Notes: generated from the sequence alone by a model not told the origin. Positions 45,899 to 55,965 are shown, counted from the first letter of the stretch. The stretch is DNA of 64,000 nucleotides from Mycoplasmatota bacterium (GCA_018622495.1 CP076021.1:682001-746000), one strand, 5' to 3'. Numbers and translations are program-made.

Positions 45899-46761
45899 TG
45901 ATGGACTTATCGATTATTGAATTTTTAAGAGAAATAAGTAATCCAGTTATTGATTGGATATTTTATATAATCACTCAAGTAGGTGGATTATACTTTTTTA
46001 TTGGTATAACTGCATTACTCTATTGGAGTATCAATAAAAAATATGCGCATAAATTTGTTTTAACATTTCTTATGTTAAGTCTTGTTAATCTAAGTTTAAA
46101 ATCAATTTTTAAGAGACCTCGTCCATACACATTAGCATCGATAGAATCACCTTTAGGCTATGAAACAGCAGGATATTCATTTCCAAGTGGACATGCTTCA
46201 AATGCTGCATTATTAGGATATGCTTCATTAGATGCATCAAAGAAACATCGATTAAAATGGTTAAAATATGTTGCTATAGCTATTATGATACTTATTCCTT
46301 TATCTAGAATGATACTCGCTCAACATTATTTATCAGATGTTGTGGTTGGATTTGCTATAAGTTATATAGGTGCAATATATTTATATCGTATTATTGATCG
46401 TCTAAATAATAAAGAAGAATATATCACACTTATATTAATGCCTATCATTATAATAGCAATGATTATCTTAAACAATGAAGATTTATATGTTGGTGCAGGT
46501 GCATTTAGTGGATTTGCTCTAGGATATTATATTGAAAAACATTATATTAAATATCAAGTAAAAACAAGTCTTAAGATACAAATATTAAAAGTTTTAATTG
46601 GTCTTATAGGTGTTGTAGTCATAAAAGAGGGGTTAAAGTTTATTTTCCCCGAAACGTATTTTTTTGACTTCTTCAGATACTTACTAATAGGAGGATGGGT
46701 TGCAGGAATTGCACCTTTAATATTTAAATATGTCTTTAAACATCAAGAAAGTTCAATTTGA
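45898..46761 (+). CDS. PAP2-family membrane phosphatase
   Basis: A 287-residue membrane protein with about eight helices and the three phosphatase motifs in order: KSIFKRPRPYTL, FPSGHASNAA and SRMILAQHYLSDVVVG. It probably dephosphorylates phosphatidate, phosphatidylglycerol phosphate or another lipid phosphate at the membrane. It overlaps the patatin gene at the start and the GNAT gene at the end, so all three are cotranscribed. Confidence 0.92.
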   Translation: MMDLSIIEFLREISNPVIDWIFYIITQVGGLYFFIGITALLYWSINKKYAHKFVLTFLMLSLVNLSLKSIFKRPRPYTLASIESPLGYETAGYSFPSGHASNAALLGYASLDASKKHRLKWLKYVAIAIMILIPLSRMILAQHYLSDVVVGFAISYIGAIYLYRIIDRLNNKEEYITLILMPIIIIAMIILNNEDLYVGAGAFSGFALGYYIEKHYIKYQVKTSLKIQILKVLIGLIGVVVIKEGLKFIFPETYFFDFFRYLLIGGWVAGIAPLIFKYVFKHQESSI

Positions 46762-47179
46762 ACATTTAACAAGTGAAGCATTATATGGAATTTTAAATTT
46801 AAGATTAGAAGTATTTTTAGTTGAACAAAAGATATTTTATGTAGACACAGATTTTGTTGATCAAAAATGTATGCATTACTATATAGAAGATAAAGGTAGA
46901 GTGGTGAGCTATCTGCGTTTAATTCCACCTGGTGTTAAATGCAGTGAATATAGTATTGGGCGAGTTGTTACTGATCACGCTTATCGAAATAAAGGATTAT
47001 CCTCAAGACTTATTAATGAAGCTTTAAAAGATGTGATAGGAAATCCAGTGAGAATTCATGGACAAGCATATCTTCAAGATTTTTATGAACATTTAGGTTT
47101 TGTTACTGAAGGAGAACCTTTTATAGAAGAAGAAATATTGCATTATGATATGTTGCATAAAAATCAAGACAATAAATAA
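46730..47179 (+). CDS. GNAT-family N-acetyltransferase (ElaA-like)
   Basis: A 149-residue acetyltransferase with the ElaA pattern LRLEVFLVEQKIFYVDTDFVDQ (read as two adjacent blocks near residues 27-48) and the acetyl-CoA loop SIGRVVTDHAYRNKGLSSRLI. The substrate is unknown. It starts 32 bases inside the PAP2 gene; a later start would remove the conserved N-terminus. Confidence 0.85.
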   Translation: MSLNIKKVQFEHLTSEALYGILNLRLEVFLVEQKIFYVDTDFVDQKCMHYYIEDKGRVVSYLRLIPPGVKCSEYSIGRVVTDHAYRNKGLSSRLINEALKDVIGNPVRIHGQAYLQDFYEHLGFVTEGEPFIEEEILHYDMLHKNQDNK

Positions 47180-47202
47180 GACATATCTTGTATTAAAAAA
47201 AA

Positions 47203-47230
47203 TTTCATGGTAATATTAAAACGCTATGAT
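47203..47230 (+). promoter_or_regulatory. Promoter of the alaS leader
   Basis: TTTCAT and TATGAT with a 16-base spacer stand about 25 bases before the T-box stem I. Confidence 0.4.
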
Positions 47231-47254
47231 AAGAATAAGTAATATATTTTTTAT

Positions 47255-47424
47255 TTAAGAGACTTCGTGGTTGGTGAAAACGAAGATAAAAAATTTATGA
47301 AAGCTACTCTTGGAGCAAAAAGTAAGTCGGCTTTAACGACATTTGAGGGCTAGGAAACATTCTAGAACTAAGGTGGTACCGCGATATTATTCGTCCTTAG
47401 ATATTTTCTAAGGGCGTTTTTTAT
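47255..47424 (+). ncRNA. T-box leader, alanine-specific
   Basis: The conserved T-box AAGGTGGTACCGCG is at 47370-47383. Stem I begins around 47258 (AGACTTCGTGGTTGG). A GCT triplet at 47303-47305, following GAAA, is a fitting Ala specifier for the alaS gene downstream. The terminator CGTCCTTAG/CTAAGGGCG with T6 is at 47391-47422; the T-box can pair to form the antiterminator. Uncharged tRNA-Ala should increase alaS transcription. Confidence 0.93.
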
Positions 47425-47447
47425 TTTAAAAAAAGGAGACAATCAAT

Positions 47448-50024
47448 ATGAAATATATGACAACTCAAGATATTAGAGAAACATGGTTAAAGTTTTTTGA
47501 ATCTAAAGGACATAAAATTGAAGAATCAGCATCACTTATTCCTCAAAATGATCCAACATTATTATGGATAAATGCTGGTGTTGCACCACTTAAGAAATAT
47601 TTTGATGGTAGTGAAAAACCTGCAAGTCCTAGACTAGCTAATGTTCAAAAATGTATTCGTACAAATGATATAGAAAATGTAGGAAAAACAGCAAGACACC
47701 ATACATTTTTTGAGATGTTAGGTAATTTTTCTATTGGAGATTATTTTAAAGAAGATGCTATTAAATGGGGATTTGAACTATTAACTGATGAAAAATGGTT
47801 TGGATTACCAAAAGAAAAACTTTATATGACTTATTATCCGTAAGATTTAGATGCTAAAAACCTATGGTTAGCTCAAGGTGTTAAAGAAAGTCATCTTATT
47901 CCATTAGATGGAAATTTTTGGGAAATTGGGACTGGACCATGTGGGCCAGACACTGAGATATTTTTTGATAGAGGTCCATCTTATGATGAACGCGGTATTG
48001 AACTTTTACAAAAAGATATTGATAATGAAAGATATATAGAAATTTGGAATATTGTTTTTTCACAATTTAATTCGAAAGCTAATCTTGAACGAGCAATGTA
48101 TCCTGAACTTCCTCATAAAAACATTGATACAGGTGCAGGTTTAGAAAGGTTTGCATGTGTGCTACAAGGTGTTGATACAAATTTTGAAACTGATACATTT
48201 TTACCAATTATTAAACATGTTGAAAAACTAACAGGTCAAACCTATGAAGGCCAAATGGCTTTTAAAGTGATTGCTGATCACGTAAAAGCACTTGTATTTT
48301 CAATTAGTGATGGTGCGATGCTATCAAATGAAGGTAGAGGTTATGTACTAAGAAGATTACTTAGACGTGCTGTTAAATATGGACGTTTTTTAGGTATGGA
48401 TAAACCTTTTATCTATATGTTAGTTGATGATGTTATTGAAGTTATGGGTGTCTTTTATCACCAACTACATGAAACAAAAGATATTGTTAAAAAAATCATC
48501 TTAAAAGAAGAAGAGAAATTTCTAGAAACTATATCTGAAGGTGAAAAACACTTAATAGATGCAGTAGAAAAAGAAGGTTCAGTGATTTCTGGACAAACTG
48601 CATTTAAATTATATGACACATATGGATTTCCAATAGAACTTACTTTAGAATATGCTGATGAACAACATGTGACTGTAGATGTTAAAGCATTTGAAAAAGC
48701 ATTGGAAGCACAAAAAGAAAGATCAAGAAATGCACGAAGTAAACATAAAGGTATGCAAGCTCAAGACGAAGCATTTCTTAATTTCGATATGCCATCTGCT
48801 TTTGTAGGTTATGAATTATTACAAGTGGAAACTAAAGTCATTAAAGTTTTTGAGCAAGGTATTGTATTAGAAGAAACACCATTTTATGCAACCTCTGGTG
48901 GTCAAGAAGCTGATCAAGGAACAATAAATGGACTTAAAGTAACTGACGTTTCAAAATTACCTCATGGACAATTTTTACATCAAGTTGAAGGTGAATTTGA
49001 AGAAGGAGATGAAGTACTTGCTATTGTTGATGCAAAATCTAGATTAGAAATTGTAAGAAATCATAGTGCAGCGCATTTATTTCACCAAGCAATTAAAGAT
49101 ATTTTAGGTAAACATGCAAATCAACAGGGACAGCTTGTATCAAATAAAAGTTGGCGATTTGATTTTAATCACTTTGAAACTGAAGATGATGCTAAAATTT
49201 TAGAAATAGAAAATCTAGTAAAACATTACATCATTGAAAAACCATTAGATGTAGTGATTAAAGAAATGCCAATCGATGAAGCAAAAAAAATAGGTGCAAT
49301 GGCTTTGTTTGGCGAAAAATATGGTGATATCGTCCGTGTTGTAAATATGGGTTGGTCAATAGAATTATGTGGTGGTACACATGTGAAAAATACAAAAGAT
49401 ATCATTGATTTTGCAATTTGTTCCTATGAATCAATTGGATCAGGTATTTATCGTATGGAAGGTATTACAGGGTCTAATTTAGAAGCGAAGATAGCACCTT
49501 ATATTCAAAACTATAAAGAAGAAGTTGTTCAATTAAAAGAAAAATCAAACCGATTGGATGCTTCATTTATCCTACCTGATGAACCTAAACTAAAAGGTAG
49601 TTATCAAGATATAATTAATTATCGTCAATATGTCTTAAATTTAAAAGAACTTATAAAAGAACACGAAAAAAATATCGAAAAAGCAAAACAGCAAGACGCT
49701 ATTTCAAACATTGATGATTTAATTAATGATAAGTTAACTAATCAAGTGATCGTTACACGTGGATTAGAATCAAAAGTATTAAAACAAATGATTGATATTA
49801 TTGTTGATAAAACAAAAGCAGACACAATATTTTTAATTAATTTAACAGATGAAAAAGCAACGTTTATTTGTAAGAGTAATAACAATAAAGCGAATGATTT
49901 AATAAAACTTGCAGCTTCTATTTCTCATGGATCGGGTGGAGGTAGACCACATATGGCACAAGGTGGTACTTCTCATTTGGATCAAATAGATGAAGTGATT
50001 AAACAAGTGAGTGAAAAATTATGA
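47448..50024 (+). CDS. alaS: Alanyl-tRNA synthetase with one internal stop
   Basis: An 858-codon frame, full length for AlaRS, with a single TAA at 47841-47843 (codon 132) after CCG in MTYYP[12 protein letters not shown]. The residue is probably Glu. The N-terminal aminoacylation core ([20 protein letters not shown], split at residues 27-46, and [18 protein letters not shown]) lies before the stop. The rest of the core ([11 protein letters not shown]-like [11 protein letters not shown]), the editing domain with [10 protein letters not shown] and CGGTHV, and the C-Ala domain ([13 protein letters not shown]) follow. The gene is essential, so a true uninterpreted stop is very unlikely. Confidence 0.95.
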
Positions 50025-50440
50025 AAACTTATTTAGGTATTGATTTAGGCAGTAAAACAATAGGGCTATCAATATCTTCATCAGGTATTATTGCTGAAAG
50101 TTATGACACATTATATTTTTCAAGTAATAAATACGATGAAGCAGTTGAAAAAATCATAAATGTGGTAAAATTAGAACATATCAATGTGATTGTATTAGGT
50201 TATCCTAAGCACATGAATAATGATATTGGTATTCGTGGGAAGATTAGCGAGGATGTAAAACTTAAAATTGAAGAAAAATTTGATGGTGAAGTTGTTTTAT
50301 GGGATGAACGTCTTTCAACAAAGTCAGCATTAAACGCAATGATCTTAGGTAATCAATCAAGAAAAAAACAAAAGAAGAAAAAAGATGAAATGGCAGCCGT
50401 TGTCATTTTACAAAACTATTTAGATTATAAAGGAGCTTAA
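50021..50440 (+). CDS. ruvX: YqgF/RuvX-family RNase H-fold protein
   Basis: A 139-residue YqgF-domain protein with the RNase H-like start YLGIDLGSKTIGLSIS and the WDERLSTKSA block. It is a putative pre-16S rRNA nuclease / Holliday-junction resolvase homologue. It overlaps alaS by four bases; the alaS-ruvX-DUF1292 order is standard in Firmicutes. Confidence 0.93.
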   Translation: MKTYLGIDLGSKTIGLSISSSGIIAESYDTLYFSSNKYDEAVEKIINVVKLEHINVIVLGYPKHMNNDIGIRGKISEDVKLKIEEKFDGEVVLWDERLSTKSALNAMILGNQSRKKQKKKKDEMAAVVILQNYLDYKGA

Positions 50441-50441
50441 T

Positions 50442-50708
50442 ATGTTAGAAGAAGATAAGAAATTAACGCTTGTTGGTGACAATGGGGAAGAAACTGTTTG
50501 TGAAATATTATTTACGCATCATGCTAATGGAAAAAAATATGTTGTTTTTGAAATGCTAGATTCTGAAGAAATTACTGCAGCTGTGTATGCACCACAAGAA
50601 AATGATGAATCAGAAGGTACTTTTTTAGATATTGAAACAGATGCAGAATGGGATATGCTAGAAAAATTACTTGATCAATATTTTGAAGACTTAGAAGAAA
50701 AAGCATAA
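50442..50708 (+). CDS. DUF1292-family protein (YrzB-like)
   Basis: An 88-residue acidic protein. The pattern LVGDNGEETVCEILFTH and the C-terminal WDMLEKLLDQYFE match the short DUF1292 proteins found after ruvX in Firmicutes. Function unknown. Confidence 0.88.
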   Translation: MLEEDKKLTLVGDNGEETVCEILFTHHANGKKYVVFEMLDSEEITAAVYAPQENDESEGTFLDIETDAEWDMLEKLLDQYFEDLEEKA

Positions 50709-50713
50709 ACAAT

Positions 50714-50740
50714 AAGAAGCAATTTATTGCTTCTTTTTAT
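50714..50740 (+). terminator. Terminator after the alaS-ruvX-DUF1292 operon
   Basis: AAGAAGCAA and TTGCTTCTT arms with a T run. Confidence 0.85.
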
Positions 50741-50819
50741 TTGGACTTGCTAAAACGAATCATTAAGCATAAAATTAAAAATGAAATAAAACACTAAAAC
50801 TATATGAAAAGGAGTAAAA

Positions 50820-51173
50820 ATGAAAGTTGCCGTTGTAATAGAAAAAGAAAAGATTTCTCAACATTTTGGGAAATCAAATTGTATTGGTATTTATGAAATT
50901 GATGAATCTATAGTACTGGTTAAAAAAATTGAAGATTTTGGTCACGAACATGGTGGTATTCCATCACGCATATTAAAAGAACAAGTAGATGTTGTTATTT
51001 GTGGCAATTTAGGTGAGCAAGCTAAACAAAAAATGATGAATGAAGGCATAAACGTTATATCAGGTGCACATGGATTAGTTGATGACATCTTATTGAAATT
51101 TAAAAATAATGAACTTGTATCTACAATTGACACATGTCAAGATGGCAATCATGAACATCACGAGCATGAATGA
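50820..51173 (+). CDS. NifX/NifB-type dinitrogenase cofactor-like protein
   Basis: A 117-residue protein of the MTH1175/NifX fold (KVAVVIEKEKISQHFGKSN; ILKEQVDVVICGNLGEQA). The tail is rich in His and Glu (DGNHEHHEHE) and may bind metal. There is no nitrogenase here; such stand-alone members often neighbour DUF134 regulators, as in this window. The role is unknown, possibly metal or Fe-S handling. AAAAGGAG precedes the ATG. Confidence 0.85.
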   Translation: MKVAVVIEKEKISQHFGKSNCIGIYEIDESIVLVKKIEDFGHEHGGIPSRILKEQVDVVICGNLGEQAKQKMMNEGINVISGAHGLVDDILLKFKNNELVSTIDTCQDGNHEHHEHE

Positions 51174-51183
51174 AATGAATTGA

Positions 51184-51208
51184 AGAGCTTAAATAAGCTC
51201 TTTTTTTA
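51184..51208 (+). terminator. Terminator after the NifX-like gene
   Basis: GAGCTTA and TAAGCTC arms with T7. Confidence 0.82.
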
Positions 51209-51225
51209 TGTATTTTTAAAAAAAC

Positions 51226-51254
51226 TTGACTATTTGATTTTTAAAGTTTACAAT
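51226..51254 (+). promoter_or_regulatory. Promoter of the DUF134-flavoprotein unit
   Basis: TTGACT and TACAAT with a 17-base spacer, followed within ten bases by a perfect palindrome. Confidence 0.7.
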
Positions 51255-51264
51255 AATATAAAAA

Positions 51265-51276
51265 GGGCATATGCCC
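51265..51276. promoter_or_regulatory. Palindromic operator candidate
   Basis: GGGCATATGCCC is a perfect 12-base palindrome, GC-rich against the AT background, placed just after the predicted transcription start. It is a likely binding site, perhaps for the DUF134 protein encoded 17 bases further on. Confidence 0.5.
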
Positions 51277-51292
51277 AATACGAGATGATAAA

Positions 51293-51643
51293 ATGCCTAG
51301 ACCTAAAGTAAAAGGTAGAGTTTGTAAGCTACCGTGAATCAATATTTTCGGACCTCTTATATCTGATCCGAATAAACGTGAAGAAATATTATTAAGTATA
51401 GAAGAATATGAAAGTATGCGTATTATTGATCTTATGCATATTAGTCAAAAAGACTGTGCTAAAGAAATGGGTATTGCACGGACCACTTTACAACGCATTT
51501 ATTATAGAGCTAAAGAAAAAATAGCAGATGCTATTGTAAATGGTAAATTAATAAAAATTGAGGGTGGAAATTTCAAACTTTGCCAAAAAGACATTCAATG
51601 CTTTGAATGTGAACATTGTATATATAACAAAAAAAGTGAATAG
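51293..51643 (+). CDS. DUF134-family helix-turn-helix protein with one internal stop
   Basis: A 116-codon frame with TGA at 51335-51337 (codon 15) after CCG: MPRPKVKGRVCKLP-stop-INIFGP. The start is typical of DUF134 and shows that the upstream bases belong to the gene. After the stop come ELLSIEEYESMRIIDL-like sequence, a sigma-70-region-4-type HTH (SQKDCAKEMGIARTTLQRIYYRAKEKI) in two halves, and a C-terminal CxxCxxC-like FECEHC. The family are predicted transcription regulators. It is the only member of the NCG-stop set that uses TGA. Confidence 0.85.
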
Positions 51644-51663
51644 TTTTATTTAAGGATAATTAA

Positions 51664-51682
51664 CATGATCAAAAAGATCATG
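51664..51682. promoter_or_regulatory. Inverted repeat before the flavoprotein gene
   Basis: CATGATC and GATCATG (7+7, spacer AAAAA) lie just before the GGGAG ribosome-binding site of the next gene. It could be an operator or a small hairpin affecting translation. Confidence 0.4.
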
Positions 51683-51695
51683 AAGGGAGATATTC

Positions 51696-53051
51696 ATGAA
51701 TAAAGAAAAAGTAGATGTATTAGTTATTGGCGGTAGCGCAGCAGGTTTAGTGGCAGCAATGACTGCAAAATCGAATTACAGTGATAAGCGAGTTGTTGTT
51801 GTAAGAAAAGAAGAAAAAGTGATGATACCTTGTGGCATTCCATATATATTTGGAAGTCTTGAATCATCAGATCAAAACATCTTACCTGATGGGGGATTAT
51901 TAAAGTTAGGTGTTGAGATTGTTGTAGATACTATTGAAAGTATCGATCCTGTAAACAAGGTTTGTCAATCAGCAGCGGGTTTAGTATTGAACTATGATAA
52001 ATTAATTATAACAACCGGTTCAATGCCATCTAAGCCTCAATGGCTTAAAGGCGCAGATTTAGAAAATGTATTTACAATCCCTAAAAATAAGGTGTATTTA
52101 GACCAATTAGTTGAAAAACTAGAAGGTTTAAAAAACATTATTGTTGTAGGTGCAGGTTTTATTGGTGTTGAATTATCTGATGAATTAAAAAAACACGGAT
52201 TTAATGTGAAACTTGTAGAAAAACAACCACATATTTTGGAATTAGCATTCGATGAAGATATTGCTCTTGAAGCTGAGAGTGTATTGGTAGAACACGGTGT
52301 TGAATTGATCAGTGGTAAAGGTATTAAAGAAATTGTAGGCAATAAAAAAGTTGATAGTATTATTTTAGAAGACGGTACAAAAATTGATGCGGATGCAGTT
52401 ATCTTATCTATGGGATATAGACCTAATACTGAATTAGCAAAAAATGCTGGTATTAAAATTAATGAAAAAGGTTTTATTGCAGTTGATGAATATTTGAGAA
52501 CAAACATTGAAAATGTTTATGCTGCAGGTGATTGTGCTGAAAAAAGAGATTTTGCAACAGGAAAAATTTCAACTATTATGTTAGCTTCAACAGCTTGTGC
52601 GTAAGCAAGAGTTGCAGCACTTAATCTATATAAAATATCAACAGTACGTAAATTTACTGGTACAATAGGTATTTACTCAACGAGTATTGGCGCATCAGCG
52701 TTTGGTGTTGCAGGTTTAACTGAATCTGCTGCTAAAAATGAAAATTTCAATTTTGTAGTAGGTAAATTCCAAGGTATTGATAGACATCCTGGAAAACTCA
52801 ATCATGCACATAAACAAATTGTTAAACTTGTTGTTGCTAAAGAATGTGGTAGAGTTATCGGAGGTTCAGTAGTTGGTGGTGTAAGTGCAGGTGAATTAAC
52901 CAATGTATTAGGATTTATAATTCAAGCTGGTTTAACTGTTAATGATTTACTAGTATCACAAATTGGAACACAACCAATGTTAACTGCGTCTCCAGCTGGA
53001 TATCCTTTAATTAAAGCAGCAGAAGTAGCGAGTAAAGCTTTAAAAAATTAA
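51696..53051 (+). CDS. CoA-disulfide reductase/NADH oxidase-type flavoprotein with one internal stop
   Basis: A 451-codon flavin- and NAD-dependent disulfide reductase. It has FAD motif VIGGSAAGLVAA, redox-active Cys46 in MIPCGIPYIFGSLES (as in CoA-disulfide reductases), NAD motif IIVVGAGFIGVELSDEL and the second FAD motif VYAAGDCAE. TAA at 52602-52604 (codon 303) follows GCG in LASTACA-stop-ARVAALNL. The remaining dimerisation domain (GTIGIYSTSIGASAFGVAG, then LTASPAGYPLIKAAEVA) is intact to 53051. The stop position is plausibly Glu. It probably protects against oxygen or recycles thiols. Confidence 0.9.
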
Positions 53052-53075
53052 ATTTTTTATAAATAAAATATATAT

Positions 53076-53117
53076 AAGACTTAATGTTAAAAATTCATTT
53101 GATATTAAGTCTTTTTT
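53076..53117 (+). terminator. Terminator after the flavoprotein gene
   Basis: AAGACTTAAT and ATTAAGTCTT form a perfect 10-base stem with an 18-base loop and a T run. Confidence 0.8.
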
Positions 53118-53174
53118 CTTATATATTATTCACATATATGATAAAATATGTAATGGAAATTAAGGTGATAAAAG

Positions 53175-53741
53175 GTGTTAAATACATTAAAAAGTTATGC
53201 TGTTGAGCATAAAGTTCCAATCATATGTGATCAGGGATTAGAATTTTTATTAAATACAATTAAAGAAAACCATGTGAAATCAGTTTTAGAAATAGGAACT
53301 GCGATAGGCTATAGTGCATTACAAATGGAAAGTTTAGGATGTTATGTAGATACATTTGAAAGAAATAAAGATATGATTAATCTCGCGAAAAAGAATTTCA
53401 AATTATATGACGAAAATCATCGCATTAGATTAATTGAATCAGATGCATTAACATATCAAAGTGATCTTAAAACTTACGATTTAATTTTTATTGATGCTGC
53501 AAAAGCACAATATCAAAAGTTTTTTGATATATATGAAAAATATTTAAACCCTGGTGGGGTAATTGTTTGTGATAATTTAGCTTTTCACCATTTAGATATA
53601 AATAAAGTTAATAGGAATACACGCCAATTACTTAAAAAATTAGAAATGTTTATTACATATTTAAAAAACCATGACCAATATGATACGAAATTTTATGATT
53701 TAGGTGATGGGATGAGCATTTCAAGAAAGAAGATTATATGA
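53175..53741 (+). CDS. trmR: tRNA 5-hydroxyuridine methyltransferase (YrrM/TrmR-like)
   Basis: A 188-residue class I SAM methyltransferase of the O-methyltransferase 3 family, starting at GTG 53175 or a nearby codon. It has the SAM motif VLEIGTAIGYSALQM, then LIFIDAAKAQYQKFF and GGVIVCDNL. In B. subtilis the homologue methylates 5-hydroxyuridine at tRNA position 34 to mo5U. It is followed by both U32 hydroxylation proteins, which supports this role. It ends with TGA, overlapping the next gene by four bases. Confidence 0.88.
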   Translation: MLNTLKSYAVEHKVPIICDQGLEFLLNTIKENHVKSVLEIGTAIGYSALQMESLGCYVDTFERNKDMINLAKKNFKLYDENHRIRLIESDALTYQSDLKTYDLIFIDAAKAQYQKFFDIYEKYLNPGGVIVCDNLAFHHLDINKVNRNTRQLLKKLEMFITYLKNHDQYDTKFYDLGDGMSISRKKII

Positions 53742-54616
53742 AAATACTATCTACAATATATAATGTGGCCAATATAGAGTTATTAAAAGATGCTGATGGT
53801 TTTTTAATAGGAAATGATGCATATGGCACGCGTTTAACACATAGTTTTGCAATTGAAGAAATTAAAGAGGCCATTCAAAAAGCTAATCAATTAAATAAAG
53901 AATTATTTTTAGTCGCAAATCAAATGTTTGATGATGATATGATATCTTCATTTAAAGAATGGATTAAAAATTTTAATCTAGATCAAGTAACGGGGATTAT
54001 AGTTGCTGATGTAGGCAGTTATTATGCATTAAAAAAAGAAGGTTTAGCACATAAATTGATTTATAATCCTGAAACATTGATGACAAATTACTATGATTTT
54101 AATTTCTTGGTATCCACAGGAGTTTTTGGTGTATTTATTGCTAAAGAAATTACATTAGATGATATTAAGATTATTGCTCATAAAAAACAAAGTAAACTCT
54201 TTATGGTTGGACATGGACATTTAAATATGTTTTATTCTAAACGACAATTAATTGATAATTATATGCACTTTATTGATGAAGAAAATAATTTGCATAATAA
54301 GCAATCATTAAAAATTATTGAAGAGAAAAGAAGTGATTCACCATATCCTATTTTAGAAGATAAAGGTGGCACACATGTGTTCAGACATGAAGTTTTTGAT
54401 TCACTTGATTATTTAAATGACTTGGAACCATATGTTGATTATTTAGTTATTGATTCTATTTTTAAAAATGATCAATACGCAAAAGAAATAATTAGTATGT
54501 ATAAAGGTCTACCAGGTGCATCAAAAGAAGAAATACAAAAAGCATATAACGAAACATGGGATCATGGATTTTTCTTTAAAAAAACAATCTACAAGCAAGG
54601 AGTGTCTAAAAAATGA
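53738..54616 (+). CDS. trhP1: U32-family tRNA uridine hydroxylation protein (YrrN/TrhP1-like)
   Basis: A 292-residue peptidase-U32 family protein. In B. subtilis YrrN (TrhP1) and YrrO (TrhP2) form a prephenate-dependent system for 5-hydroxyuridine at tRNA wobble position 34. The short length, without the C-terminal extension, fits the P1 partner. It overlaps trmR and trhP2 by four bases each, so the three are one translationally coupled unit. Confidence 0.85.
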   Translation: MKILSTIYNVANIELLKDADGFLIGNDAYGTRLTHSFAIEEIKEAIQKANQLNKELFLVANQMFDDDMISSFKEWIKNFNLDQVTGIIVADVGSYYALKKEGLAHKLIYNPETLMTNYYDFNFLVSTGVFGVFIAKEITLDDIKIIAHKKQSKLFMVGHGHLNMFYSKRQLIDNYMHFIDEENNLHNKQSLKIIEEKRSDSPYPILEDKGGTHVFRHEVFDSLDYLNDLEPYVDYLVIDSIFKNDQYAKEIISMYKGLPGASKEEIQKAYNETWDHGFFFKKTIYKQGVSKK

Positions 54617-55800
54617 TAGAATTATTAGCCCCTGCAGGTGACTTAGATAAATTAAAGATTGCACTTATTTATGGAGCGGATGCTGTATTTATAGGTGGTG
54701 AAAACTTTTCTCTTAGAGCAAGAGCTTCTAATTTTACTATTGATAATATTAAAGAAGCAACAGCTTTTGCACATGAAAGAGGAAAAAAGATATATATTAC
54801 GACAAATATTATTCCACATAACGAAGATTTAGAAGGTGTGATTGAATATTTGCAAGATTTAGAAAGTGCAAATGTTGATGCAATTATTTCCGCTTCACCT
54901 TTTATTATTGATATGGCATTAGAACATACTCATTTGGAAGTGCATTTATCTACCCAACAATCTGCATATAACTACGAAGCAGTGAATTATTGGTATGACA
55001 AAGGTGTTAAACGAGTAGTGCTTGCAAGAGAATTAGATAAAACGCAAATTGGAAAACTAACAAAACATGCAAAAGCAGATATTGAAGTCTTTATTCATGG
55101 TGGTATGTGTATGTCATTTAGTGGACGTTGCTCATTATCTGATAATATGACAGATCGCGATGCGAATCGCGGTGGTTGTGCACATTCATGTCGATGGAAT
55201 TATGAGTTAATTGATGATGGACAATTAGTGAATGAAGAAACTTTTTCAATGTCATCTAAAGATTTAGAAGCGATTTACCAAGTTCCATATTTAATAGATC
55301 ATGGTGTTTCATCACTTAAAATAGAAGGCAGAATGAAAAGTATTCACTATATTGCAACTGTAGTTTCTACATATCGTGCACTTATTGATGAATATATTAA
55401 AATGGGTGATATTAAAGATTATAAAGCTTATGAAATAGAAATGACTAAAGCTGAAAATAGATTATCGTCAGTAGGATACTTAGAAGGATTACCTGGTGTA
55501 GAACAACAACTTTATGGTATGCGAAGTGAAAAACCTTCACAATTATTTATTGGCTTATGTATGAGCTATGATAAAAATACACAAACAGCTACCATTGAAC
55601 AAAGAAATTATTTTAAATTAGGTGATGAAATTGAAGTGCATAATCCAGATGGTCATCATTTTACATTTAAACTTGAATCTATGATGGATGAAGATGGTGA
55701 ATTACTTGAAGTCGCAAGACATCCTAAACAAATAATTCAAATTAAAGTTGATCAAGAGATTAAACCATTTGCGATGATAAGAAGAACTGTTGGAAATTAA
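54613..55800 (+). CDS. trhP2: U32-family tRNA uridine hydroxylation protein (YrrO/TrhP2-like)
   Basis: A 395-residue U32 protein with the family start LLAPAGDLDKLKIALIYGADAVFIGG, the signature IEVFIHGGMCMSFSGRCSLS, the Cys-rich NRGGCAHSCRWNY (cluster ligands), and LKIEGRMKS. It has a C-terminal beta domain (about 310-395). It pairs with TrhP1, and TrmR then methylates the product. It ends the operon at a terminator. Confidence 0.92.
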   Translation: MIELLAPAGDLDKLKIALIYGADAVFIGGENFSLRARASNFTIDNIKEATAFAHERGKKIYITTNIIPHNEDLEGVIEYLQDLESANVDAIISASPFIIDMALEHTHLEVHLSTQQSAYNYEAVNYWYDKGVKRVVLARELDKTQIGKLTKHAKADIEVFIHGGMCMSFSGRCSLSDNMTDRDANRGGCAHSCRWNYELIDDGQLVNEETFSMSSKDLEAIYQVPYLIDHGVSSLKIEGRMKSIHYIATVVSTYRALIDEYIKMGDIKDYKAYEIEMTKAENRLSSVGYLEGLPGVEQQLYGMRSEKPSQLFIGLCMSYDKNTQTATIEQRNYFKLGDEIEVHNPDGHHFTFKLESMMDEDGELLEVARHPKQIIQIKVDQEIKPFAMIRRTVGN

Positions 55801-55826
55801 AAGACCTAATCATTTAGGTCTTTTTC
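55799..55826 (+). terminator. Terminator of the trmR-trhP1-trhP2 operon
   Basis: AAGACCTAA and TTAGGTCTT arms with a T5 run, directly after the trhP2 stop. Confidence 0.85.
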
Positions 55827-55965
55827 ATTTATTATATGAATAAAGTGATGTACATATGACTATACCGCTTTATGAAAGTACCAATTTAATTAATATGATA
55901 TAATAAAATGTATTAAGTGACATAAAATAATATCATATAATCTTAAATATGAAGAGGCGCACATC

